From positions 1 through 22,422 of IMG/VR virus record IMGVR_UViG_3300028559_000206: a DNA stretch of 22,422 bases; one strand, written 5' to 3'. Below, in pieces: positions 1-7,490 of the stretch. The stretch is from a virus. Made by a program: the position numbers and the translations under genes. A model generated the notes under the pieces. The model ran no database searches and was not told where the DNA came from. It saw only the letters and a program-made list of their open reading frames with translations. Position 1 is the first letter of the stretch. Each line of letters begins with the position of its first letter.

Positions 1-647
1 CCAGTTCCAGCCGTCCAAGAACCTGTTGATTGAATTTTTTTAGTAATTGCAGGTAAATAAATTTGATTGCCCGCTAATGTTATATAAGTTCCAGCTCCAA
101 AATCTATTATATCGTTTGGAGATGCGACATTATTTGCAATAGTTATATTTTTTGGTAAATAAGATTTTCCTTGAATGGTTGCGGTTGCTGGGTTAACACC
201 TTCTAGTTTAATAAAGTTAGTGCCATCATATCTAAAAACAACATCCACAGTTGTTAAAATATCACCAGTCGCAACATCAGTTCCATCGGTTTTTTTAAGA
301 TTTTTTACACCAGCACCATTGACATTGACTGTTGAAGCTCCGCTATTGGCATTGCCAGCACGAAAGATAATAATCATTCCATTAAAATAACCTTCGCCAG
401 CTCCAACTGAAACTGGCGATTTAAAAGGCGAAACTGGGGTTAATACATAAGCATTTGCAGTTCCTGAATCGGTAAAAAATTGACCTCCACTTGAATATCT
501 TGCGGAAGCTATTGCAAGCTGATTTAAATTAGAAGTTGAAGGAGTCTGACCAGAGTTAATAATTAAATTATTAACATCGGCAAGTTGGTTATATTCAACA
601 CTCGCCACTGTGTCGCCATCAATTTTTGATGTATTAAAATTAGACAT
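1..647 (-). CDS. Tail fibre protein, N-terminal part (cut by window edge)
   Basis: This open frame of about 215 codons starts with ATG at 647 and runs off the left edge without a stop. It opens 'MSNFNTSKIDGDTVASVEYN' and continues with stretches such as 'ANSGASTVNVNGAGVKNLKK' and 'TGDILTTVDVVFRYDGTNFI', which are typical of the N-terminal baseplate-attachment region of phage tail fibres. It lies directly downstream of the gp48-like gene, where Mu-like phages keep their fibre genes. The role would be adsorption to the host surface, with the specificity part outside the window. The start sits in the box AAAAAACTATG, also seen at other starts in the window. The family assignment rests on low-complexity G/T/N/A composition and position, so the exact fibre type is unknown. 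Confidence 0.75.
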   Translation of the reverse strand, partial: MSNFNTSKIDGDTVASVEYNQLADVNNLIINSGQTPSTSNLNQLAIASARYSSGGQFFTDSGTANAYVLTPVSPFKSPVSVGAGEGYFNGMIIIFRAGNANSGASTVNVNGAGVKNLKKTDGTDVATGDILTTVDVVFRYDGTNFIKLEGVNPATATIQGKSYLPKNITIANNVASPNDIIDFGAGTYITLAGNQIYLPAITKKIQSTGSWTAGT

Positions 648-664
648 AGTTTTTTAAATTAAAA

Positions 665-1270
665 TTATAAAGCATTAGAATACCTAAAAAATAATTGAGT
701 ATTTGCTGGTTTTAGCTTGTTAAATAAACAATCCAAAATTGCTGGTTGTTGAGATGTTAAAGTAAAGGGAAATGTTAAAGGAAAGCCATTTGGTTGTATA
801 GAGCTTGGCAATGTAATAACAATTGTAAATGGTGCCGAAGCTTGACTAATCAACAAAAAAGGCAAAGTTAATGGAAATGTTGAGGTTGAAACTCCATTAG
901 AAACTTGTATGTTGTAGCCAAGAATTTCGGCAATTTTTTTAAATTGGCTTTCAGTTGTAGCATTGATGCCAGAGAGTTTTAGCAAAACATTTAACCTTCT
1001 TTGTTCAATTGTCGAAGCTACTGGAATGCAAGAATCAGGAATACCAACAAATCCTTCCCACTCTTGAATTAATGTTGTTGTTTTTTGCGGATTATACTCA
1101 TTAGAAACTTCATTTATTTTATTTCTAAAATTTAACCATTCACTAGCCAAGCCTATTAATATTCTTCTTAATGTTGAATCCTCTGTATTTTTAGCTTCGT
1201 GCAGTCTATCGTCTCTTAAATGTTGCAATAAAATATCTGCTTGTTGTGTTTGGCTTCTTTCTTTTAACAT
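665..1270 (-). CDS. Mu gp48-like baseplate protein (DUF2313/YmfQ family)
   Basis: This 201-residue protein looks like the small tail protein that follows the gp47 (J) protein in Mu-like phages and helps join baseplate to tail fibres. Visible family traits are the N-terminal helix 'ADILLQHLRDDRLHEAKNTE', the segment 'LIQEWEGFVGIPDSCIPVAS' in which an E-x-x-x-G-I-P-D element is typical of this family, and 'RRLNVLLKLSG', followed by a beta-rich C-terminus. It overlaps the gp47 gene by one base (position 1270), which implies translational coupling. The fibre gene starts 17 bases beyond its stop. Synteny with gp46 and gp47 supports the call; the C-terminal half (residues 120-201) has diverged and is rich in 'FPLTLPF'-like repeats. 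Confidence 0.8.
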   Translation of the reverse strand: MLKERSQTQQADILLQHLRDDRLHEAKNTEDSTLRRILIGLASEWLNFRNKINEVSNEYNPQKTTTLIQEWEGFVGIPDSCIPVASTIEQRRLNVLLKLSGINATTESQFKKIAEILGYNIQVSNGVSTSTFPLTLPFLLISQASAPFTIVITLPSSIQPNGFPLTFPFTLTSQQPAILDCLFNKLKPANTQLFFRYSNAL

Positions 1271-2613
1271 TATGGATAAGTTATAGTTCCTAAAATTGCT
1301 AATTGTGAATCGCTAATTACTGTTGTGCTAGATGGTGCCGATAATGTAAAAATTGGCGAGTTGCCATCTTCATCAATAACACCATAAATTAAAGCATTGA
1401 TTTCATTTAATGTAATATCACCACCAACATTGATTGCAGGGCTTTTAAAATAATCGGTAAGAGTTGTTGTAATAGCAGTTTTCATTGCTACAGTGTTTGG
1501 GCTTAATGTTGCAAATGTTATTGCAATTGGCACGGCAGTTGGTGAAGATACTATAACATAATTATCGGGTGTATTTGCAGGTTTAATTCCGTTATCAACA
1601 TCAATGATTGCATTTTTAACAGCATTTACTTGCGAACTGGTGGGGATTATGTTTGCATCATTATCACGAGTAAAGTAAATGGTCACATAACCCGCAGATG
1701 GTGTTGCGGTTTGAATCCAAACCCTAGTAATACCAGCAATTTTTTCTTTAATAAAAACTGGTAATCCTGAAGCTGTAAATGGAGCGGTAAAGTTCGCACA
1801 TCTTTGATTTAAGCGACTTCTTAATTCGTCGTCAGTTTCAGCATCTAAACCAAGTGTCAAGCCATCATAACTTAAATAGCAATTATCATTGACATCAACT
1901 ATTGGACTTATTAAAGTTAATTGAGAACCGCCAGCAGAATTGCCATTTACACCATAATTAACAGCTTTTATTGCAACAAATGCAGAAGTAAAACTAGCAG
2001 TTATTGTGCCAGTGGCAGGGCTTACAGGTGTTCCGCTTATTGTGTAGGTAAATTGAGTGTTTGAAATAACATTAATTGTTGCCGTAATATTGTATTCGGT
2101 TTGAGAAGCTCCAGCGATGGCAACGGATACTCCTGTTGCTAAATTATGATTAGCGGTGGTTGTTGCCGTTGCAGTGCTTCCACTTCTAGTCAATGTTGTT
2201 ATGCCTATTGTTTGAGCCGATATTGTTGCACTGGCTTGGGTTTCATATTGTGTGCCATCAGCTTTTTGAATTGTGGTTGTATTAGGAATTGTTGTTGAAG
2301 CAGTGCCTGTAAAAACAGCATAACCTTCGGCTTTCACTGGATCTTTTCTAGTAATGCCAAACCAAGAAGCCCATAATTCTAAATACTCATCGGTTGCAGT
2401 TTGTGGAAATAGTTGTTTTAAAACTTCTTTGATATTATCGTTATTCTCATCAAAACCAGCCGACATTGATGTAACTGTTGCCATAGCAAGAGAATTTCTA
2501 ATATTAGGGTCTATTTGCTTTGATGTATCGAGCTGTCCTGCATTTACGGCAAGAATAAAGGCATTCGCAAGTCTTTCTTGAATTTGTGATATTGTTGAGA
2601 ACTCAATTGCCAT
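1270..2613 (-). CDS. Mu gp47 / P2 J-like baseplate protein
   Basis: This 447-residue protein is a baseplate wedge component of contractile tails. The N-terminus ('IQERLANAFILAVNAGQLDT', then 'YLELWASWFGITRKDPVKAE') and the middle segment 'DAETDDELRSRLNQR' match the baseplate J family. The C-terminal part with 'ITRVWIQTATPSAGYVTIYF' and 'NVGGDITLNEINALIYGVID' is also typical. Residues about 138-207 form a beta-rich insert ('TTTANHNLATGVSVAIAGAS', then 'ISNTQFTYTISGTPVSPATG') between the two halves of the normal beta domain; this resembles inserts in the tail terminator at 10103-11170. The gene abuts the gp46-like gene by stop/start adjacency and overlaps the gp48-like gene by one base, so the three are probably co-translated. 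Confidence 0.9.
   Translation of the reverse strand: MAIEFSTISQIQERLANAFILAVNAGQLDTSKQIDPNIRNSLAMATVTSMSAGFDENNDNIKEVLKQLFPQTATDEYLELWASWFGITRKDPVKAEGYAVFTGTASTTIPNTTTIQKADGTQYETQASATISAQTIGITTLTRSGSTATATTTANHNLATGVSVAIAGASQTEYNITATINVISNTQFTYTISGTPVSPATGTITASFTSAFVAIKAVNYGVNGNSAGGSQLTLISPIVDVNDNCYLSYDGLTLGLDAETDDELRSRLNQRCANFTAPFTASGLPVFIKEKIAGITRVWIQTATPSAGYVTIYFTRDNDANIIPTSSQVNAVKNAIIDVDNGIKPANTPDNYVIVSSPTAVPIAITFATLSPNTVAMKTAITTTLTDYFKSPAINVGGDITLNEINALIYGVIDEDGNSPIFTLSAPSSTTVISDSQLAILGTITYP
1993..2202 (-). other. Inserted beta-rich domain within gp47-like protein
   Basis: Residues about 138-207 of the gp47-like protein carry the pattern T-x-T-x-T-x-x-H-x-L-x-T-G, then V-x-I-x-G-A, then Y-N-x-T, then F-T-Y-T-I-S-G-T-P and S-P-A-T-G. 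In ordinary gp47 proteins the strands 'TQYETQASATISA' and 'FVAIKAVNYGVNGNSAGGSQ' follow one another, so this looks like a clean domain insertion. A similar domain is present in the tail terminator gene. Boundaries are approximate. Confidence 0.6.
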
Positions 2614-3045
2614 TTATAAATTTAAAAAAAGATTATAATATTTACTGTTGACTTGTAATTTATTTATTAACTCTATTTCAACATTAACCTTTGTATCTTG
2701 TTTAGTAGCTTTAACATTTATTTTACTAACTATACCATCGTCAATCATCCATTTTAGACCATCCTTTATTGATGTTTCAATCATTGTTAGATTAGATTGA
2801 GTTTGTTTGGCTTGTGTTGTATATAACCACAACAAAGAACCTATTTCATAGCCAGCAACACGATTAAAAGCATTTGTAAAGTGTCCTCGCCTTAATGTTG
2901 GCTCGCTTACTTTATTGCTTCTTTTTTCGCAAAAAACTGACATATAAAGGGCAGTGTCTAGACTATCGGTTTTAGCAATATCGCCATTCTCAATATCTAG
3001 ATCCCAATAACCTTTTTTGTGTGTGAGTTTAAAATCTATTGCCAT
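2614..3045 (-). CDS. Mu gp46-like baseplate protein
   Basis: This 143-residue protein resembles phage protein GP46 of Mu-like phages, a baseplate subunit analogous to P2 W and T4 gp25. The N-terminal 'GYWDLDIENGDIAKTDSLDT' (W-D-L then G-D-I), the segment 'PTLRRGHFTNAFNRVAGYEI' (R-G-H/W-x-x-D/N), and 'GSLLWLYTTQAKQT' are family hallmarks. The C-terminal 'KWMIDDGIVSKINVKATKQD' followed by beta strands is also characteristic. It stops immediately before the gp47-like start. Upstream, where the gp45-like spike would normally be co-directional, the spike gene lies on the opposite strand, leaving a 64-base A+T-rich gap (3046-3109). A perfect TATAAT on the minus strand (3066-3071) lies in that gap, but no convincing -35 was found. 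Confidence 0.88.
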   Translation of the reverse strand: MAIDFKLTHKKGYWDLDIENGDIAKTDSLDTALYMSVFCEKRSNKVSEPTLRRGHFTNAFNRVAGYEIGSLLWLYTTQAKQTQSNLTMIETSIKDGLKWMIDDGIVSKINVKATKQDTKVNVEIELINKLQVNSKYYNLFLNL

Positions 3046-3098
3046 TTTATTTTAAATAAATTAGAATTATAAGATAAAATATTTTGTTAAAAAAGCAC

Positions 3099-3113
3099 TA
3101 GAAAAAACTATGA
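3099..3113 (+). promoter_or_regulatory. Start-site box TAGAAAAAACTATGA before the spike gene
   Basis: This 15-base string contains the ATG of the spike gene (3110). The identical 15 bases occur at 15963-15977 and 18839-18853, and a shorter form at 10082-10093. No Shine-Dalgarno sequence precedes the ATG, so the A-run may serve initiation through ribosomal protein S1, or the string may have another role. The sequence identity is seen; the function is inferred. Confidence 0.45.
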
Positions 3114-3589
3114 TTATAAAAGGTTATATTACAAAAACCGATGGCACTTATGCAACGGTTGTTTCAATGTATAATGAAGTCTATGACGATGTATTATTAC
3201 TTTATCCTTACGGCTCACAATCAAAAGTTAAGCCCACAGATACAACACTTATTTTATTGTTTGGTTGCAATGGTAGCAAAACAAATTTATTTGGCATACC
3301 TTACGAAGTAAATACACAATCAATTCTTGAAGATGGCGATAGCGAATTAAAAAACAGAGTTTCTAAAAATGGTTTTAAAGCAGGCAGTAGCAAAAATACT
3401 GTTGTAGGAGATACTGACTGCGACAAATCTTTCAATGCCTTATCTTATAAAGTAAATAATATTAAAGTTGTCGGTAGTCAACAAGCAACAATTAACAATC
3501 CTACTGGCGGAACGATAATAGATGCAGAATCAAGAGTTGCGATTTCAAGTATAATTACAGCTTTAAAAAATCACGGATTAATTGCTTAA
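3110..3589 (+). CDS. Mu gp45-like baseplate spike protein, inverted relative to its operon
   Basis: This 159-residue plus-strand gene sits exactly between gp44-like and gp46-like genes, the normal place of gp45 (baseplate spike/assembly protein V) in Mu-like phages. The segment 'YDDVLLLYPYGSQSKVKPTD' followed by 'LILLFGCNGSKTNLFGIPYE' matches the gp45 pattern: a D-D-V near Q/Y-P-Y-G, then a V/L-x-L-F-G-G-N-R-S-like element. The C-terminus 'NPTGGTIIDAESRVAISSII' then 'ALKNHGLIA' is a closing motif seen in several phage tail proteins. Mu gp45 is about 197 residues, so this is somewhat short. The odd point is orientation: all other tail genes are on the minus strand. Its stop overlaps the gp44-like stop tail-to-tail by four bases. 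It begins in the box TAGAAAAAACTATGA. A possible TAAAAT -10 (3075-3080) lies upstream but no good -35 was seen. Confidence 0.75.
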   Translation: MIIKGYITKTDGTYATVVSMYNEVYDDVLLLYPYGSQSKVKPTDTTLILLFGCNGSKTNLFGIPYEVNTQSILEDGDSELKNRVSKNGFKAGSSKNTVVGDTDCDKSFNALSYKVNNIKVVGSQQATINNPTGGTIIDAESRVAISSIITALKNHGLIA

Positions 3590-4686
3590 TAAATAATTAA
3601 ATCATCGGCAAAACTGTTCCCTAAATTGTTTATTTTGCCTACACTAAAAGAACCTTGCTCTACAATATCAAGATTAGTAAATGAACCTTGTAAGCTTTGA
3701 TGAAATGTAACACCTTGAATCAAAAAAGTTCCCTGCACCTCCATATCATAATCAATTATATCAACAAGAGTATTGGGTTGCCATAATGTATTATTACTAG
3801 AATAATAACCAAGTGTCGTGCAAGTATATCTTGAACCCTTTGCCTTTCTAACTTGTATATTCCACTCGGCCAGAGCCTTTAATGATTTGCTTTCGCTTGC
3901 AGTATCCATTGTCAATATCTTTCTTCTAGTTGATCTAATTTGTGGATCAACAGCCCTCCCTTTTTGTGAAATACCTGTTTTAGTATGAGTTTTATTATTG
4001 CCTTGTGAATATACTTCAACAACATTAAATCTATCTATTGTTGATAATTTTAACCTTGATGTTAAAATGTTTGTGTTTGCGGTGTAATTATTAATTAACA
4101 TATTTTTAACAACCTCATCATCCTCGCGAATAATATTTAAATTGCCGTTTTTATCCATTTTTAACAATACTTGTAATTTTTTAGCATACTGGTCTAAAAA
4201 ATTAAAAATAGACTGGTTTAGCTCCGTCTTTATCGTTTCTTTTGCTTCTAAATTTAATATGCCAACTTTATTAATAACCTTTATTGAAAACCCATTATCT
4301 TTTAAAACAAGATTAACAAGACTTTCAAAATTTCTTTGATTGTAAGATTTTTGAATAATATCTGAGTCAATAATATCTCCCCCAATATCCCGCCCTGATG
4401 CCGTTTTAGATTTTGAACTTGGCGAAGCTTCTTTCTCTATTTCTTCAATAAAGCCAGTTATTATTAATATATTATCGATAAAAACTCTTGCTTTTTGCCC
4501 CATAAAAACTTTTGCTTTTTGCCCCTCTTTAATGTCATTGATAAGTTTACTAGATTTATTTTCTTCAACAGTGGTTGTAAATGAAAAAAAAGAGGAGAAA
4601 TTTTCCATTGCTGAATTAACGGCAATATCTGTAAAACCCTCATATCTAATACCATCAACTTCAAGATAAATATTATTGTTAAACAT
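3586..4686 (-). CDS. Mu gp44-like baseplate hub protein
   Basis: This 366-residue protein matches the Mu gp44 / phage tail protein D family, the trimeric baseplate hub analogous to T4 gp27. Family signs are the N-terminal 'YLEVDGIRYEGFTDIAVNSA', the hub element 'IDNILIITGFIEEIEKEASP' followed by 'GRDIGGDIIDSD' (normally G-R-D/S-x-x-x-D-L-V-D-C/S), and the C-terminal 'LWQPNTLVDIIDYDMEVQGT' then 'FLIQGVTFHQS'. An 8-residue tandem duplication, G-Q-K-A-K-V-F-M then G-Q-K-A-R-V-F-I, lies at about residues 55-70. The start overlaps the end of the gp43-like gene by eight bases. The stop overlaps tail-to-tail with the inverted spike gene, which would normally be its direct partner. Confidence 0.85.
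   Translation of the reverse strand: MFNNNIYLEVDGIRYEGFTDIAVNSAMENFSSFFSFTTTVEENKSSKLINDIKEGQKAKVFMGQKARVFIDNILIITGFIEEIEKEASPSSKSKTASGRDIGGDIIDSDIIQKSYNQRNFESLVNLVLKDNGFSIKVINKVGILNLEAKETIKTELNQSIFNFLDQYAKKLQVLLKMDKNGNLNIIREDDEVVKNMLINNYTANTNILTSRLKLSTIDRFNVVEVYSQGNNKTHTKTGISQKGRAVDPQIRSTRRKILTMDTASESKSLKALAEWNIQVRKAKGSRYTCTTLGYYSSNNTLWQPNTLVDIIDYDMEVQGTFLIQGVTFHQSLQGSFTNLDIVEQGSFSVGKINNLGNSFADDLIIY
4481..4528 (-). repeat. 24-base tandem duplication inside the gp44-like gene
   Basis: The plus-strand string AAAACTCTTGCTTTTTGCCC (4481-4500) recurs as AAAACTTTTGCTTTTTGCCC (4505-4524), a period of 24 bases with one mismatch in the 20 compared. In frame it duplicates eight residues (G-Q-K-A-K/R-V-F-M/I). 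The frame is kept, so the protein remains open. Confidence 0.85.
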
Positions 4687-5872
4687 TTGTTAAAATTTTT
4701 ATATTGCCTTGAATTTGCGAAGTATCGCCAAAATTGTTTAATAATCTTATTGTTTCTTTTAATTCTAGGGAGCCATATAATTTAAAAATAAGTGTATTTA
4801 AGCTAATTGGGTTAATAATATTATAACTAGCAACATTTGGCAAGCTAATTGCTAATTGAGAAAATATATTGGTAGCCTCAATTTTCATTTGCAACAATGT
4901 ATCTCGCAAAGTTTTATCAATAGTATTTGGTAATTGATTAAATCCATTTTCTAAATCAGCAATAACTTGGTTTAATTCTTGTAAATTATTGTATTCTATG
5001 TTAACCGAGGCATCGTAGGCAGTGGCAAGCACAGCAACATTGACAAAATTATTTAATTGATCTTGATTTGTTTTAATGTCTTTTTGAATTTGTGAATTAC
5101 CCACAATGATTTGATCGCTTTCATTAAAGCCGAATAGTTTTTTAGTTGTATTGAATAAATCTTTTGAGTTTTTAAAAGCAACTCCTAGATTGTCAAAAGA
5201 AGTTCGTAAGTTTGAGGCTAGTATTGATGGAGATTGCACTAATTTATTTGCACTATTGACAATTTGGTTTAATGAAGTTGTTAAATCGGCGAAACTATCG
5301 CCAGCACCTTGAATTTGTTTGGCAATATTATTTATTTTGTTCGCAGTTTTTTTTAATGTTTTAACTCCTGAATCAAATTTTGCCTTGGCATTTTTTACCG
5401 ACTTCCAGCCATCATCAAAAGCTTTTTCATTTTTGCCAAGAATGTCTGATTTTAATTGTGCTAAAAAACCTTTGGTAGAAGTTATTTTAGTTGGCAAAAT
5501 ATTTTGAGAAGCTACTTCAAAATTGATTGTGAATTTAGTTATGCCTAGCTCCTTGATACTCTCGGCGAATGTATAGCCAACAACTACAACTTCTAAATCG
5601 CCAAAAGAAGGGTGAACTAATGTTCCAACTCCTGCTTGATCTAAGGCTTGAATTAAACCGTCTCTTTCACTATAACTTACATTGTCATCGGTGAAAACAT
5701 TTAATATAAATTTCTTTTCTAATCCGCCTAGATCCTCAACATATCTTTCTGTTTTGTTAGGGTATTCGTGAGTTTGTGTTTTTCTACCACCAGTCCCACT
5801 TGATTCTTGGTAGAAGAAAAAAGCATCTCGAAACTGACCGTCTGGCAATCTTGATGTGTTAAATATTGTCAT
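4679..5872 (-). CDS. Mu gp43-like tail/DNA circularisation protein
   Basis: This 397-residue protein fits the DNA circularisation N-terminal family (Mu gp43/N), a tail protein located between the tape measure and the hub. The N-terminal domain (residues 1-130) shows 'SRLPDGQFRDAFFFYQESSG', 'GGRKTQTHEYPNKTERYVED' and 'DDNVSYSERDGLIQALDQAG' then 'GTLVHPSFGDLEVVVVGYTF'; the R-x-H-E-Y-P and L-x-H-P-x-x-G elements are diagnostic. The rest (residues 140-397) is mostly helical, with runs of K, N and D that look like coiled coil. The name reflects an old proposal; the function in virions is probably structural. It begins one base beyond the tape measure stop and overlaps the gp44-like start. Confidence 0.87.
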   Translation of the reverse strand: MTIFNTSRLPDGQFRDAFFFYQESSGTGGRKTQTHEYPNKTERYVEDLGGLEKKFILNVFTDDNVSYSERDGLIQALDQAGVGTLVHPSFGDLEVVVVGYTFAESIKELGITKFTINFEVASQNILPTKITSTKGFLAQLKSDILGKNEKAFDDGWKSVKNAKAKFDSGVKTLKKTANKINNIAKQIQGAGDSFADLTTSLNQIVNSANKLVQSPSILASNLRTSFDNLGVAFKNSKDLFNTTKKLFGFNESDQIIVGNSQIQKDIKTNQDQLNNFVNVAVLATAYDASVNIEYNNLQELNQVIADLENGFNQLPNTIDKTLRDTLLQMKIEATNIFSQLAISLPNVASYNIINPISLNTLIFKLYGSLELKETIRLLNNFGDTSQIQGNIKILTNV

Positions 5873-7297
5873 TTAAAACCCCGCAAAAACTGAATTAACT
5901 CCAACTGGCAAGAAATTGTTAGGGCGAGGAGTAAAACCCGCACTAGAACCTTGTGGCAATCCTTTAATATTAACATCTAATTGACCGCCAGCTGTTAATT
6001 GTTGTGTTTTATTAATTTGTGCTGGCTGGTTCATTTTTGGTGCCACCATTTCCGACAATTTATCAAGCCCAATAAAATCTAAAACAATAGAAGTATCGGC
6101 TTTAAATTCGTTAATCAATCCCATTACCATTTTTAGTTTTTCGGCAACATAATCAAAAGCACTTACTAATTTGTTTTGTAAAAAATCATAAATAATCATT
6201 AATTCTTCTTTAAATAAAAACATCACACCAATAGCAAGTTGCAAGCCAAGTATCCAAGGGTTCATTGCAAATACCATTGCTATTGCCTTACCAAACAATA
6301 CAAAACCTGTGGTGGCTAATCCTAAAACACCAGCAAGAGAACCTAAAATTAATAATGCTGGCGATAATGTGGCAGTTATTAAAATTGCATAAGTAATAAA
6401 TTTTTGTGCTTGAGGTGATAAAGCTTTAAATTTATCTGTAAGTGTTGCAATAACATCGGTGATTTTTGTGATATTGTTTGATAAATTAATTGATTTTGCC
6501 ATTTCCGTTCCTAACTCGCCAAATGCAATATTAACAGAATCAATTAAAGTGCTTGCAAGTCCACTTAAAGTTTCAGACATTTTTTCAGCTCCATTCTCAA
6601 ACAATCCGCCTTTTTGTGTGGCTTTTTCCATAGCTTTTGCAACTATATCAAAACTTAATTCACCTTTTTCTTTCATTGCCATTATTTGTGCCGTTGTTTT
6701 GCCTGTGGAATCTGTTAATAGTTTCATTAAAGGCACACTATTATTAACGAATTGATTAAAGTCTTGACCTAATAATCTTGTTGTTGCCGCGGTTTGTGAA
6801 AATGCCAATGCCATTCCGCTCATGTCTCCGCCAGATATTGAAGCAATATCGCCTAGAACTTTAATAGTCTTCATCGCTTCTTCGAATTGCATCCCACCAG
6901 TAGACATTAACATATTTAAAGATTTACTAATATCGGCAATTTGGAATGGTGTTTTAGCGGCATATTTAGTAACTTCTTGAAAAGCTAATCCTCCTTTTTC
7001 GACACTACCTGTCAATACATTCATTCTTATTCTTAACATCTCGAATTCTGCGGCACTTTTAAAAGCCTTTGTCGCTACTAATCCCATTGCTACCGATAAT
7101 GGAGCGAGTGTCATGCCAGCATTACTAAATGATTGACTGGTTCTTTTTATAGTATCGCTTAAATTACTAAATGATGTTGACATCTGCCCTGCAATAGAAT
7201 AAACCTTATTTTTGGTAGCTTCTAGGTTTGATTGTATCTTTTTTAATTGAGGGCTTATGTTATCAACTAGGTCGTAGATATATGATACTTTAAACAT
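5873..7297 (-). CDS. Tail length tape measure protein
   Basis: This 474-residue protein is the tape measure that sets tail length and is later ejected with DNA. Residues about 55-200 form the conserved tape measure domain ('TLAPLSVAMGLVATKAFKSA', 'YAAKTPFQIADISKSLNMLM', 'DFNQFVNNSVPLMKLL'). Residues about 300-362 are strongly hydrophobic, with two or three membrane-type segments ('FITYAILITATLSPALLILG', 'MNPWILGLQLAIGVMFLF'), as in many tape measures. The N-terminal 50 residues are coiled coil. At 474 residues the protein is short for a contractile tail, which predicts a tail of roughly 70 nm using the common rule of about 0.15 nm per residue. It starts eight bases inside the end of the frameshifted chaperone frame, the normal lambda/Mu layout. 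Confidence 0.9.
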   Translation of the reverse strand: MFKVSYIYDLVDNISPQLKKIQSNLEATKNKVYSIAGQMSTSFSNLSDTIKRTSQSFSNAGMTLAPLSVAMGLVATKAFKSAAEFEMLRIRMNVLTGSVEKGGLAFQEVTKYAAKTPFQIADISKSLNMLMSTGGMQFEEAMKTIKVLGDIASISGGDMSGMALAFSQTAATTRLLGQDFNQFVNNSVPLMKLLTDSTGKTTAQIMAMKEKGELSFDIVAKAMEKATQKGGLFENGAEKMSETLSGLASTLIDSVNIAFGELGTEMAKSINLSNNITKITDVIATLTDKFKALSPQAQKFITYAILITATLSPALLILGSLAGVLGLATTGFVLFGKAIAMVFAMNPWILGLQLAIGVMFLFKEELMIIYDFLQNKLVSAFDYVAEKLKMVMGLINEFKADTSIVLDFIGLDKLSEMVAPKMNQPAQINKTQQLTAGGQLDVNIKGLPQGSSAGFTPRPNNFLPVGVNSVFAGF

Positions 7298-7490
7298 TTT
7301 TTTCTAGTTGTTTGTTAATTTTTTCGGCTTCTTTTTGAAGTCTTAATATTTTTGTTATTGGCTGTAATTCAAGCCATTCAAAACTAGCCGAGCCTTTATA
7401 AAAATATCCAATATTACAAATTATTGATTCAATCGAAACTTTGTTGTGGGTAAAGCCCCCTATTTTAAGGTCTTCATCCACGAAACAATA
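7290..7490 (-). CDS. Tail assembly chaperone, -1 frameshift extension (T domain)
   Basis: This frame is in -1 relation to the upstream chaperone gene and overlaps its end. It carries 'ASFEWLELQPITKILRLQKE' and 'AEKINKQLEK', resembling the C-terminal extension of the second product in lambda G/GT and Mu tail-chaperone pairs (S-x-x-E-x-x-x-L-P-x-x-x-x-L-x-x-Q-x-E-A). The only possible own start is a GTG at 7481 without a Shine-Dalgarno site, so it is more likely translated after slippage at 7490-7496. The fused product would be 144 residues of the first frame plus 66 of this one, about 210 residues. The extension would bind the tape measure, whose gene begins inside its end. Frameshifting is inferred from layout and slip site. 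Confidence 0.75.
   Translation of the reverse strand, partial: YCFVDEDLKIGGFTHNKVSIESIICNIGYFYKGSASFEWLELQPITKILRLQKEAEKINKQLEKNV

Noticed and set aside
4464-4664. 66-codon minus-strand frame inside the gp44-like gene
   Set aside because: It lies wholly within a well-supported gene on the same strand in another phase, and is open mainly because of the 24-base tandem repeat.
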